A stretch of DNA of 64,000 nt. Origin: Euptelea pleiosperma (taxonomy: Eukaryota; Streptophyta; Magnoliopsida; Ranunculales; Eupteleaceae). A program made the translations under genes and the position numbers. Numbering within the stretch: position 1 is the stretch's first letter; each line of letters begins with the position of its first letter. Of this stretch, positions 23,530-34,013 are shown in pieces. Under the pieces are notes generated by a model. The model did not search any database. It had not been told where the DNA came from and saw only the letters and a list, made by a program, of their open reading frames with translations. The DNA is taken from NCBI GenBank assembly GCA_035048495.1, contig CM068552.1:24554154-24618153 (forward strand), written 5' to 3'.

Positions 23530-24496
23530 TGGTAACACGTCAAACCAGTGCCCGAAGAAGAAAAGTCGCATCGCGACGCGGACCTAAGAGACACCTTGAC
23601 AGAAAGAAGAAGAGCTAGGAATGACCAGGAGGCTCAACTGTTGAAAATAGAGAGACTACGAAGAGAGAATGATTAGCTCAGACGCCAAATAGAGAAGCAA
23701 CCCATCAACGCAGACTATGCATCAGATAACTACGGTGAGGAGCATCCGGTAAAGCATCGAGACGTAACAAGCTATCATCGACGTCATACACAGCGGCGTC
23801 CGACAGCTATCATGCAAGGAGGAAGAAAGACAACGGATGGCCAAGATCCAGAAGCTTCAAGAAGCTATAGAGGTGTATAACCTAGGCCAAGGCCCCCGGA
23901 TGTCTGAGCCAACAGATCCTACTGACACAAACATGGATTCCATCATCAGTTTCTCCGAACAGGATCTAAAAGGGGTGGAGCATCCACACGATGACGCCCT
24001 AATCCTGACCCTCCCGATTGGCACACATGAAGTGCATCGCATCCTGGTGGACCTTGAAAGCTCGGCCGAAATCCTATTCATTGAAGCGTACAAGAGAATG
24101 GGGCTGCCTCCTACTTCACTAGAGCGAACCAACATCCCGTTGATCGGATTCAATGACCAAAAGGTGTACGCTCGGAGAACAATCACTCTGCCAGTCAGAT
24201 CTGGCCTGGTAACTACCATGACTCAGTTCATGGTCATCGACACTCAATCTCCCTACAATGCCATTCTCGGACGAGGATGGATTCACGAGATGAAGGCTGT
24301 CCCCTCCACCTATCACCAGATGATCCGGTTTCCCACCGAACAGGGGACCATGGAGATCAGGGGAGACCAAGTTTCAGCCAAGAGATGCTACTCGATAGCC
24401 CTCACCTCAGCGAGCTCGCTACCTATGGCAGAAGGCCACCGTCTAGAGCAAAATACCAGGGAACGCTTCTACCCGACGTACTCATGTCAGAAGTAG
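23530..24496 (+). pseudogene. Tat-like Gag N-terminal remnant and aspartic protease
   Basis: From 23530 a short Gag remnant is rich in Arg/Glu and has a coiled-coil-like stretch (LLKIERLRREN, then a stop). The main open frame 23837-24496 encodes 219 residues. It holds SFSEQDLKGVEHPHDDALIL, then the protease segment with RILVDLESSAEILF, then SPYNAILGRGWIHEMKAVPS and TYHQMIRFPTEQG, all typical of Tat/gypsy protease. The catalytic triad normally reads D-(N/T/S)-G; here residues 72-74 are D-L-E, so the Gly is lost and the enzyme should be inactive. Most of Gag (the retrotrans_gag domain and the knuckle) is absent. The frame is cut before RT by decay (24497-24714) and by the Y LTR at 24715. Confidence 0.85.
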
Positions 24497-24714
24497 CATG
24501 CGGCCGCGAGCTCGTAGATAACAAACTGGCGGCTCGACATCTGCCAACTATAGAAAAGACTTCAACAGTTCTTTCCGACCTACCCGGTACATCAGCGGGA
24601 AGGTTGTCAGCTAATATCTCAGCATAGCAGCCTACAGAGCTTTTTTCGGATGAAAGAAAGAAGGAGAATTTAGAATGGGAAAAGCCCACAGTAGAGTCGG
24701 TAGAGGAGGTGAAC

Positions 24715-27420
24715 TGATATTCGCTCAAAAGTGCTTATTTTAAGCAATTATCTTTCTAGGGTTATCACACTCTCCTACGTAAAACTGCATTTTTTATCAA
24801 CATTTCTACGTCAGAGTTTCTCTCATTCCGTAGAACACACTTTTTTGGTTAAAATGGTATATTTGTATGCATTCATACGCATTTATTTGACCCACATGCG
24901 AAGTCATTCTCATTATGCGATTTTTCTATCGTAGGAGCACTAATTGGGAAATGTTGATGGCATGCGGGCCCAAAATTGACCACAAAAGTCATTATCAACG
25001 CTGAAATAGCCAAGCAAGCTAAGGCAAGAAGATATGGGCCAAGAGTAGGCCAAGCCAAAGGATAATCAAAGAACCAGTGGACACACAAATTGCTACACAT
25101 GATTCCATGGATTGGCCGAGGTAACGAGCCAAAGATATATGTGGGCCAAGGCTATACAAGTTGTAGGGCGAGTGGTGACCTCATAGCATGAGACAACATG
25201 AAATTCAAAAGATCTTGATAGTTTTGTGGAGAACAACTTCTCATTAGCTTCAATGGGCCCAAGCCCATATCCTAGAACCAAAAATAAAACTCCAATGGAC
25301 AAGAAGCTAAAGATGCATGGGATAATATCCTACCTAATGAAGAAGAGGGTGGAAGGATAGTCCACTACACAAAGAAATATCCTCCATTGGAGGTATTGAT
25401 AGGGTGCATCTCACCTTATTGGGGAGAGGACAAGTTGGACCAAGCGAAGGAAAAGACAAGTAGAAGCTGAAGTTGCTAAAGTGGGGTCCATATTGCAAGG
25501 GTGGCAGCAGGGCCATGAGGCAAAGGGGGCAGCCATGCACTTGCTGAAGTGCTAAGGTAAGGGCCCATGGGCTTAGCAATGTGTAAAGAGGCCAAGCCAT
25601 TTGAAAATGCATGGGATTAATTCCCATGTATTTGCTGCCCATCACATAGTGGGGTCCACAAGAGGAGAAAGAGAAGTGAGCTCTCTCTCTCTTAACCGTC
25701 TCTCTTCCTCCCTGATTCCTATTTTGGCCCAAACCGTTTCCTCTATAAAAGAAAACCCACTCTTTCCATTTGCATTGGGACGCCTCCTCCAAAAATAACT
25801 CTCCACGTTTTTACCTTAATCTCATTCTCTCTCACCACTTTCTCTAACCTAGTCGCCCTCTCCATCTTCTTTCAATGAGCTGCAGTCTGCAACTCACTAC
25901 CGCCCCTTGCTCTTCTCGCACCACCAAAGAAAAAAAAATGGAAAAGAAAGGTAGAAGGAAGAAGAAGAAAAGTGAGGATTCGTTGAAGACGCACCTCCCC
26001 TCTCCATCACCTTGCTGTCCTCCACCACCTCTTGGACTGGTGTTGCAACCTGCAACACCAGCATCTCTCCGTCACCACCAACAGCAGCACCATCACGACC
26101 CTCTCTCATGGTTTTCTCTTCTCCTTCATGGACTGGATCTCCAACGCTCCTCAACAGTCTAAAGTTGCAGGTCTGCTAGCATCTCCACCGATTCGGCAGC
26201 TTGACAACCCTCATCCCTCTCAGCTGTTGGGCGATCTCTGTCACACCGTGGCTTCCATCTCGAGTTGCAGGCGTGCCTACAACCTCGTCATCGTCATCCA
26301 TCCCTTCTTTAATGCTGCCTTTCGTCTCCTTCAGCTGTTAACAGCAGCATAGTCAGCCACCGCCCTTCTCCACCCATAGCTCCACCGTCTTCATCTCCTC
26401 TAGCCGCTGCAACTCCACCACGCACCAGCAGCTACCACAGAAAACCAGAAAAAAAAAAAGAATAGGAGAAGAAAACGAAGAGAAGAAGAGAGGAAGACGT
26501 TCCTCTTACCTGTCATCACCGTGCCCTCCATTGATCACCGCCTGCGCCTCATGATCTGATCTAGAAGCAACCACCACGACCTGCAACCATTAGTTGCAGG
26601 TATGGTCCTCACATCGTGCTCTTTTTCAATCCACAACCTAGCATTTCTGGTGGTGCAGACCACCACGTGACCATCTACATCGCCTCCTTGTTGATCTAAG
26701 TGTGGTTCTCCAACACCTTTGCCCTCATCTCCACGTTGCATGCCATCCAGCTTTGCTGCACTATTGTCCGACTCCGCTACAATCCCTATCCTTGGTGATC
26801 TCTATTACAACTTCAGGTTGTATTGGGTACACAAGCCTCCATCTCCCCACATAGGCAGCAACTCGGGGAACGTTCCGGGCTCCATTCATGGTCCCCATCA
26901 TCCTCAAGGGCCGAATCATGGTAAGACTTTCTCTATTTTTCTCCCTCTAATTTCTCTCTCTAGTTGTTCTTCCAATTCTCTCTCTAAAAAGTGGGTTTTC
27001 CCATCTTCTCTCTATAGATTTGTTACCGCTTACTAGTTAGGGTCAGTATATGGTTCTTTGAATGAGTTGTATTTCGCATTTTGATTAATGAATAAAATTT
27101 GTTTGGAGTTATTTGCATTTGTTGTTTCTTTCTCGTTGATGTTGTGATTTGCGATAGTTGAATCAAAAGAAAAGCATGTTTTAAAAATCCCGATCTCTCA
27201 CCACTCTCACCTCTCCATGATTTCCTCATGAAACTCTTACTAAAATCCATCATTTCATGTACTTTGATGCGATAATCCTACTAACCCCGAGTGCGGATCG
27301 ACATCCGACATACTCTCCATAATACAAACCTGTAATTTTGCAGGAAATCTCGGATAAATTATAAATCTTGTTGATTCTAGGGTTTTCGTAACCAACGACG
27401 CAGAAAAAACCCTACTTTCA
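24715..27420 (+). mobile_element. Solo family Y LTR inside the Tat-like element
   Basis: TGATATTCGCTCAAAAGTGC to CCTACTTTCA, 2,706 bp, flanked by an exact TGAAC duplication (24710-24714 and 27421-27425). The Tat polyprotein resumes immediately after it. It has no internal domain. It carries a TATA-like TCTATAAAAGAAAACC (25741), a CT-rich stretch, palindromic TTGCAACCTGCAACACC (26043) and GAGTTGCAGG motifs, and the conserved CCCCGAGTGCGGATCGACAT near its end (27285). I do not find the tRNA-like module seen in other Y copies, so this is a separate subfamily. Ser/Pro-rich frames here look non-coding. Confidence 0.9.
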
Positions 27421-27425
27421 TGAAC

Positions 27426-27990
27426 CTCGGAACCAAAGAAGATTCGAGAATAACCTACATCGGTTCAATGCTAACCCCCGAAGAGAAAGAAGAAATAACA
27501 AAGTTCCTCACAGCAAATAAGAGCGTGTTCGCCTGGTGACTCGAAGAGATGCCGGGAATTGACCTCGAAGTCTCTCACCGCAAGCTAAACTGAAGAGGAC
27601 TGCACCCGAAAAATAGATAGCTATACGAGATGAGATCGATAGGCTGCTAAAGGTAGGATTCCTCAAGGAAGTGAGTAACCCGAGATAGCTTGCAAACGTA
27701 GTTGCAGTGCCCAAGAAGAACAGCAAGATCAGGGTGTGCATCGACTTTACAAACTTGAACAAAGCGTGTCCCAAAGACCCCTATCCGCTGCCAAGGATTG
27801 ACCAGCTGGTGGATGCAACCACCGGGTACAAAATGCTATCCTCCATGGATGAATATTCAAGGTACAACCAGATTCCACTATACGGCCTCGACTAAGAGAA
27901 AACGGCCTTCACGACCGAGCGAGGCGTGTTTTGCTATACAGCAATGCCGTTCGGGTTGAAGAATCCGAGAGCAACCCAGCATTCGTCCCT
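27426..27990 (+). pseudogene. Tat-like reverse transcriptase, N-terminal fragment
   Basis: After the Y LTR the sequence reads ITYIGSMLTPEEKEEITKFL and FAW, then MPGID, typical of the Tat RT start. It continues in the 27707-27895 frame as KIRVCIDFTNLNKACPKDPY, PLPRIDQLVDATTGYKMLSS and MDEYSRYNQIPL. After an in-frame stop comes FCYTAMPFGLKNPRATQ. Further stops lie at 27540 and near 27583-27686. RT is cut just after this block, so the catalytic YVDD segment, the thumb and RNase H are all missing. The enzyme is dead. Confidence 0.85.
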
Positions 27991-28059
27991 TCGAGAACCC
28001 AAGGGTACCAAATGATGGGCAGGCAGACAAGGGTCGTAAAGGCACCCACTTTGGCCAAA

Positions 28060-28337
28060 TAACCAACGACGACCAGGTGACCACTGACGACCAGACGGCC
28101 ACTGACGAGCAGGCGGCCCCTGACGACCAGAGGGCCAGGAGTCGACAGGCAGCGCAATACCAGCAGGCGGTCACTGTCGACCAGACGGCCAAGACTCGGT
28201 GGGTGGAGCAATACCAACAGGCGGCTATTAGCCGACAAGTGGCCATTTACCAGGTGACAGCTGAGAGCCAGCAGTCAGACACTAGGGGCGACACCAGCTG
28301 GGTCGATGAATTACGCTCATATCTCTCTACTTCATAG
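28060..28337 (+). pseudogene. Repeat-expanded linker between RT fragment and integrase
   Basis: Where the RT end and RNase H should be, there is a 200-bp stretch of diverged repeats of (C/G)ACCAGACGGCCACTGACGA. In one frame these encode a Gln/Ala/Asp-rich peptide (QAAPDDQ, QAAQYQQAV, DQTAK). That frame then runs into DTSWVDELRSYLSTS, a normal pol segment upstream of integrase in Tat elements, and stops at 28335. The repeat core CCAGACGGCC is also the core of the big array at 30316-31470. Confidence 0.6.
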
Positions 28338-29534
28338 CTTCCTAGCGAGAAATCTAAGGCCCGGAAGATACAACGAGTTGCTGGGAGGTACACTCTGATA
28401 GGTCAGGACCTATACAGGAAGTCTACTTTGGGCCCTCTCTTGAGGTGTGTCACTCCGAGTGAGGCAAAAGGCATAATGCAAGAAATCCACACCGGTGAGT
28501 GTGGAAACCACTCAGGGGCGAGGACCCTCGCCCACAAAGTTATATCTCAGGGCTACTTTTGGCCATACATGCAGAAGGACGCCAAGATGTTCATACGAAA
28601 GTGCGCCAACTGCCAAAAGCATTCTCCCATTTTGAAATCCCCGACAGAAGAAATGCACACTGTATTCAGCCCTTGGCCATTCACCAAATGGGGCTTAGAT
28701 ATAATGGGACCCTTCCCTAGAGCTCCTGGCAACGTCCGCTTCCTGCTAGTCGCTACCGATTACTTCACCAAGTGGATTGAGGCTATCCCACTGGTGCAAG
28801 CTCACGCCTCTCACGTCAGAAGATTTCTATGGGAGAACATCGTGTGTAGATTCGGAGTGCCACAAGAGATCGTAACTGACAACGGGAGTCAATTCGACGC
28901 TACAGAGATCAAAGTGCTTTGTCAGGCCTTGAACATCAAAAAGAGCTTGTCCACCCCAAGATTCCCCCAAAGTAATGGGCTCATTGAGGTAGGAAGCAGG
29001 GCTATCCTCGACAACTTGAAGAAGAGGCTGGAGCAAGCCAAAGGAAGATGGGTAGAAGAGCTTCCCGGGGTCCTTTGGGCTTACAGAACCACACCCCAAT
29101 GGACTACCGGGGAGTCACCTTTCTCCTTAGCTTACAGCGCTGAGGCAGTAATCCCCACTGAGGCGTTGATTCCTACATCCAGATCTAAGGCCGTGGAGTC
29201 GGGCAACAACGACGAGATTTTAGCCCATGATAAGGATTTATTAGAAGAATGGTGGGAGCAAGCGGTGCTAAAGCTCGCAGACTACCAGCAGAGAATCAAG
29301 AGGTCCTTTGACAGGCGAGTCAGAAGTCGAACTTTCAAGCCCGGAGATCTTGTGCTTAGAAAGGTGTTCGATAACACAAAGGAGGATGGTAGCGAAAAAT
29401 TAGGAGCAAACTGGGAAGGCCCCTACATCGTGGATCGCATCGGACAACAAGGAGCGTATTTCTTAAAGACCAGTAAAGGAGATGTACTTGAAAGGCCTTT
29501 GAATGCCTTCAATTTATGCATCTTTTATCAATGA
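28338..29534 (+). CDS. Tat-like integrase, open frame with DD35E
   Basis: The frame is open from 28338; its first Met is at 28428 (368 residues to the stop), but the true product would be part of a polyprotein. The zinc-binding HHCC reads H21, H28, C59 and C62 counted from that Met. The core has D91 (WGLDIMGPF), D151 (VTDNGSQF) and E187 (SNGLIEVGSRA), spaced as DD35E. The C-terminal part has TFKPGDLVLRK and GANWEGPYIVDRI and ends in FNLCIFYQ. It integrates retrotransposon cDNA in the nucleus. This is the only retroelement domain in the window with no internal stop. The IEVGSRAI segment differs from the more usual AEAVNKTI, so activity is uncertain. It cannot be translated normally, because the upstream gag and pol are broken. 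Confidence 0.9.
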   Translation, partial: LPSEKSKARKIQRVAGRYTLIGQDLYRKSTLGPLLRCVTPSEAKGIMQEIHTGECGNHSGARTLAHKVISQGYFWPYMQKDAKMFIRKCANCQKHSPILKSPTEEMHTVFSPWPFTKWGLDIMGPFPRAPGNVRFLLVATDYFTKWIEAIPLVQAHASHVRRFLWENIVCRFGVPQEIVTDNGSQFDATEIKVLCQALNIKKSLSTPRFPQSNGLIEVGSRAILDNLKKRLEQAKGRWVEELPGVLWAYRTTPQWTTGESPFSLAYSAEAVIPTEALIPTSRSKAVESGNNDEILAHDKDLLEEWWEQAVLKLADYQQRIKRSFDRRVRSRTFKPGDLVLRKVFDNTKEDGSEKLGANWEGPYIVDRIGQQGAYFLKTSKGDVLERPLNAFNLCIFYQ

Positions 29535-29587
29535 AATACGATCTCATTCAGTCTCGAAAATAATTCAGCTATCAAACCACCACTCAA

Positions 29588-30300
29588 AAAAGTCCCATCT
29601 ATGGGCCGGGATTCCTGACAGCTTGCAAGATACCCTGCCAAAAGCGAGTCCTCTTAAAAGGCCGATGTGTCCTTACATCAAGGGCTATAATAATCCCGAT
29701 GCGCAGAACATCTAACATATCAGATTCGCAGTTAGCCTCTCAGAAGGCCGATGCGTCCAACCGCCGATCAGTACACTGACCCCAGTGGGAGGAATATTGC
29801 TCAACAATAGCCCCAACCAGTGGGAAAAGGCATTTCGACTGGCCAAGAAATGACCTTACAGTCAGAAAAGTCCCATCGATGGGCCGGGATTCCTGACAGC
29901 CCGCAGGATACCCCGTCAAAAGTAAGTCCTCTCAGAAGGCCAATGTGTTCTTACATCGAGGGTTATAATGACCCCAATGCACGGAACATCGAACAGATCA
30001 TATTTGCAGTCAGCCTCTCAGAAGGCCGATGCGTCCAACAGCCGATCAGTACACTGACCTCGGCCGGAGGAATATTGCTCAACCATTTCGATGGGCCAAG
30101 AAATGACCTTACACTCAAAAAAGTCCCATCAATGGGCTAGGATTCCTGACAGCCAACAGGATACCCCATCAAAAGTAAGTCCTCTCAGAAGGCCGATGCA
30201 TCCGACCGTCGATCAGTACGTTGACCCCAGCAGGAGGAATATCACTAAGCGAAAGTCCCAACTTGTGTGAAAAGACACCTCAAACAGGTTAAAAGATGAC
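29588..30300 (+). repeat. Three tandem copies of a 180-280 bp unit after integrase
   Basis: Units start with AAAGTCCCATC.ATGGGCCGGG at about 29588, 29867 and 30119. Each includes GGATTCCTGACAGC, GTCCTCTCAGAAGGCC, ACATC.AGGG.TATAAT and GAGGAATATTGCTCAAC. The copies differ by about 5-10%, and the last is shortened. The region is non-coding; short frames here are by-products. Confidence 0.8.
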
Positions 30301-30315
30301 CTAGCACTCATAATT

Positions 30316-31470
30316 AAACCGTCTGCCCGCCAGACGGCCCTAGAGCAGTTGTGCCATTCGCCCACCAGGCGGCTCCAGAACAGTTGTGTTGTCTACCCGT
30401 CAGACGACTCCAGAACAGTTGTGCCATCTGCCGCGCCAGACGACCCCAGAGCAGTTATGCTGTTTGCCCGCCAGACAGCCCCAGAGTAATCGTGCCATCT
30501 GCCCGTCAGATGGCCCAGAGCAGTTGTGCCGTCTATCCACCAGGCGGCTCCAGAACAGTTGTGCCGTCTGCCCACCAGATAGCCACAGAGCAGTTGTGCC
30601 ATCTGCCCGCCAGACGGCCACAGAGCAGTCGTGCCGTCTGCTCACTAGACGGCCCCATAGCAGTTGTGCCATCCACCTACCAGGTGGCTCCAGAACAGTT
30701 GTGCCGTCTGCCCATCAGACGGCTCCAGAACAATTGTGCCGTCTGCCCGCCAGACGGCCCTAGAGCAGTTGAGTAGTTGTGCCGCCTGCCCCCCAGACGG
30801 CACCAGAGCAGTTGTGCCACCTGCCCCCCAGACGGCACCAGAGCAGTTGTGCCGTCTGCCCACCAGGCGGCTCCAAAACAGTTGTGCCGTCTGTCCGCCA
30901 GACGGCCAAAGAGCAATTGTGCCATCTACCAGCCAGACAGCCCCAGAGCAGTCGTGCTGTCTGCCCACCTAACAGCTCCAGAACAGTTGAGCCGTCTGCC
31001 CACCAGACGACCCCAAAGCATTTGTGTTATCCGTCCACCAGGCGGCTCCAGAACAGTTGTGTCATTTGCCCGCTAGACGGCCCTAGAGCAGTTGTGCCGT
31101 CTACCCACCTAACGGCTCCAGAACAGTTGAGCCGTCCGGCGGCCAGACGGCCCTAAAGCAGTTGTGCCGTCTACCCACTTGACAGCTCTAGAACAGTTGA
31201 GCCGTCTGACTGCCAGACGGCCCCAGAGCAATTGTGCCGTCTGCCCACCAGAAGGCACCCGAACAATTATGCCATCTGCCCGCCAGAAGGCCCCAGAACA
31301 TTTGTGCCATCTACCCGCCAGACGGCCCTAGAGTAGTTTTGCTGTCTGTCCACCAGACGACTTCGGGGTATCTAGCCGTCTGCTCATCAGACGACTTCAC
31401 ACCAGTTGAGCTGTCTGCTAAGCAGAAGGCTCCACCACCCCCAGATCGTCTGCCCACCTAATATTACACC
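30316..31470. repeat. 35-bp tandem array of hairpin-forming units (~33 copies)
   Basis: The consensus unit contains GTGCCGTCTGCCCGCCAGAC followed by GGCCCCAGAGCAGTT. CCGTCTG and CAGACGG in each unit are inverted repeats around a 5-base loop, so every unit can form a small stem-loop. Because 35 is not a multiple of 3, all frames cycle through the same three peptides, giving 35-residue protein repeats (CRLPARRPQ.., CAVCPPDGPRAVV..) in several overlapping frames. This explains the many long apparent ORFs on both strands. There are no unique spacers, so it is not CRISPR-like. It lies between integrase and the antisense ORF. Confidence 0.9.
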
Positions 31471-32027
31471 AAACTTGAAGGCTAATGGATACAGCTAAGC
31501 AAAAATTCCCTTTCATTACAAAAAAAAAAGTGCCATACGGCATCTACAGAAATAAACCAAGAAAAACAAAGGGACTCAAGACTCCGCCGGAGGATCATCT
31601 TCGGGAGATGATCAACCTTCCTCTTCCTCTTCCTGTTCAAAACAAAGAGCGTCCCCATCCTTCCTCTTCCCCTCGCTCTCCTCAGCTAGTTGGGAACGAT
31701 TCAGGTTGAGGTTGTAGGCTGCGTTCCTCTCCTTCTCCAGAGCCTCCGCCAGCTCGCCTTCAACCTCGCGACCTCCTGGTCACGTGACTTAACCTGAGCT
31801 GAAAGCTTTCCCTCGCGCTCTAGGGCCAGGTGGAGCTGATTGCGGAGATCGTCCGTAAGATCGCGCAGCCCCAGAAAAGCAACAATACTCTACAAAACAC
31901 ACCACAGAATCAGAACAACACAAATCTAAAGAGAAATCCACAAAGAAGAGACAAAGGTTACCTCGGTGATCCCCCAGCTGACGACGTCATAGGCTTTAAA
32001 TGGGTCCGAGGGCATAGCGTAGCAGAG
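31471..32027 (-). pseudogene. Distal part of the antisense ORF (coiled-coil), decayed
   Basis: On the minus strand this region reads EGELAEALEKERNAAYNLNL.. and ALEREGKLSAQ-like charged heptads (31850-31690), as expected for the coiled-coil tail of the antisense protein of Tat elements. A stretch at 31860-31960 is AT-richer and may be an intron or plain decay. Stops are present. Confidence 0.4.
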
Positions 32028-33683
32028 TCAGTCCCGGGGCAAACAGAGCTGCTCGATCATGTGCACCGCCACGTCAGGATCTGTCGTGGAACACTCCCCG
32101 ATGATCGGAATGCCGCCAAGCATGTAGCCAAAGGACACCATGTACGGGCCTGCTGGAGAGACAGGCCTAGAGGAAGGACCTGCCCCCGATTGGATCTCAA
32201 AATGCTCAAAATGAACGTTGTAGGGCTCGTTCATAAATATCTCCTCAGTCGGAGGTAGGGCCTCCCCTCTTAGACCTGGTCATCTTCTTCTTCTTCATCA
32301 CCTCAACTTCCGCCTGAACAGGCGGTTCAAGAGCCATGTCGTCCTTCATGACCACGGGAGGAGGAACCCAACGAATGGGGACTGCCCGATAAGGGCCCGC
32401 TATAGGATCTGGAAAGAGTAAGATCTGTTGTCCGACTCGAACCCTTCAATAGAAACAAGGCTTTGAGAAAGAGTAACTGACTCACCAGGAACAGGGACGT
32501 GGATCTGAATACCTGCACGGCTGATCTCTCAGGCCCGCTAGTTAGCCGAAAAACCTCCGCTGTTCGCACGAGGGTAAAAGAGCCCAACTGGAACTCCATG
32601 CCGTGACGAAGATGGCTCCCCTTCTTGCCTGACAGGACGGGTAGGAGTCCTGGCCCAGGGGTTTGAACCATAATAGATTGAAGTACTACTACCAGGTGGC
32701 TGGCCCCCTGGGGACTGACAGTTCGAGTGCTGAACTTGCGGAGAGAGGGTCAGAGGAGAATGACCAACAGGCGGCTCACGACCAGACAGCTGACAACCTG
32801 ACAACTCACCCCCAAACGGCTGGTCCCTGGAGTGACCACTAGGCGGCTGTTTGGCTAGCGGTTGGCTGGCAGACAGACGTTCAACCGATGGTAGGCCACC
32901 AGAAGAAGATGCTCCCCTCCAAGTTAAAATGCTCCCACACCCGGAAGAAGATGGGCCACCCCGAGTCGGATCTCCATACTCCCAACCCCCACTCACAAGT
33001 AGAGGGTCATCCCTCCAGTTCTTGTGGGAGTTGGGTAGACCGTTGACAAACCCCTTTTTGCCAGGCCTCACGGCTAGGCTATAGAACCAATGTTTGAAGC
33101 CACAGACCATCGTACTCTTGATGTAATGGACCACGTCTATCTCAGTGACTCCAATCCTCGTTTGGCGGGTGATATTGAAGAACATAACCCAAACCAGCAG
33201 ACGATAGAAGTTTTGATGCAGCTGGCCGGGAACCCTATCATAGAAGATCAAGAGCTCATGAGCTAGAGGAGGTAGAGGGAAAGTCAACCCTGCCTCTAGC
33301 TGAGCAGAACAGACACTGATCTACCCTGACTCGGCCACATCTTCGCCTAAAAGATGCCCACGTTGCACATTGACGTAGCTGGGAATAGTGTAGTCACGAG
33401 CTATCTCAGCCACATCCGTGCCCGCCACACCAAGAGCTTCAGGGGGACTAGGAGCCACTTCGTCTGCCTTCGATCTCCCAGATGACTGGTTCGTGGAACC
33501 CCTTTCCCTCATGGCTGGGTTCCAATCGACATTCGTGAAGGCAGATGGTTCGTCCCTAGCACCGGACGACTCAGAGGAAGAGAAAACCACCTGACGGCCG
33601 TGTCTACTCCTTACCATGTTGAAGATGAGCAAGCAAGTAAGCTGGCCGCTTGGTATAATGAAGAGGGGGTCACTTGGGGTCAT
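32028..33683 (-). pseudogene. Antisense ORF of the Tat-like element
   Basis: Minus-strand frames 33321-33683 (120 aa) and 32538-33287 (249 aa) are in the same phase, separated by one in-frame TAG at about 33321. The first has MVRSRHGRQVVFSSSESSGA and ends near TIPSYVNVQRGH. The second has PLAHELLIFYDRVPGQLHQN, FYRLLVWVMFFNITRQTRIG, HWFYSLAVRPGKKGFVNGLP, SHKNWRDDPLLV and GGWEYG. It then becomes Gly/Ser/Pro/Gln-rich, with repeats matching the plus-strand GACCAGCTGGCGG motif. A further block at 32028-32234 reads SPAGPYMVSFGYMLGGIPII. Antisense ORFs at this place, between pol and the 3' LTR, are known in plant Tat-lineage elements; their function is unknown. One stop plus likely introns or shifts make this copy uncertain. 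Confidence 0.65.
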
Positions 33684-34001
33684 AGAACAGAAGAGGAGAG
33701 AAAAAGTTGAAAATGAATTCTAAAGTGACCCAAATGTGTTTTTATAGTGGGGCCACCTGGAGTTAACAAAAATAAGAATGGCGTTAGAGAAACTCTCGGG
33801 CCATAACAATAAAGTGGAAACAAGCAAACGCCTTCTCATGAAGAGTATTCTATCCAATGGGGTACCTCAGACGGAGACAACCTGGCTACCAACTAGCTAG
33901 CGGCAGGCACTCTCCACGATCTCGGAGATAAGTAACAAATCATGCTTCTCCACGATCTCAGAGATAAGTAACAAATCGTGCTTACCTTGTCCCTTAACCC
34001 C

Positions 34002-34010
34002 GAGAGGGGG
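34002..34010 (+). other. Tat-like element polypurine tract
   Basis: GAGAGGGGG, then CGA, lies directly before the 3' LTR start at 34014, the position used to prime plus-strand DNA. Confidence 0.75.
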
Positions 34011-34013
34011 CGA

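Noticed and set aside
25875..26352. Basic Lys-rich and Pro/Ser-rich frames in the solo Y LTR
   Set aside because: Low-complexity LTR sequence with no recognisable motif.
24715..27420. Family Y as a Helitron, because of internal palindromes and lack of coding sequence
   Set aside because: TG..CA ends and exact 5-bp duplications at three separate copies identify LTRs.
30351..31156. Several overlapping 70-140 aa frames on both strands
   Set aside because: They are by-products of the 35-bp tandem array, which has no stop in most frames; the peptides are pure 35-residue repeats.
30316..31470. Possible CRISPR-like array
   Set aside because: The units are contiguous 35-bp repeats without unique spacers, in a plant retrotransposon context.
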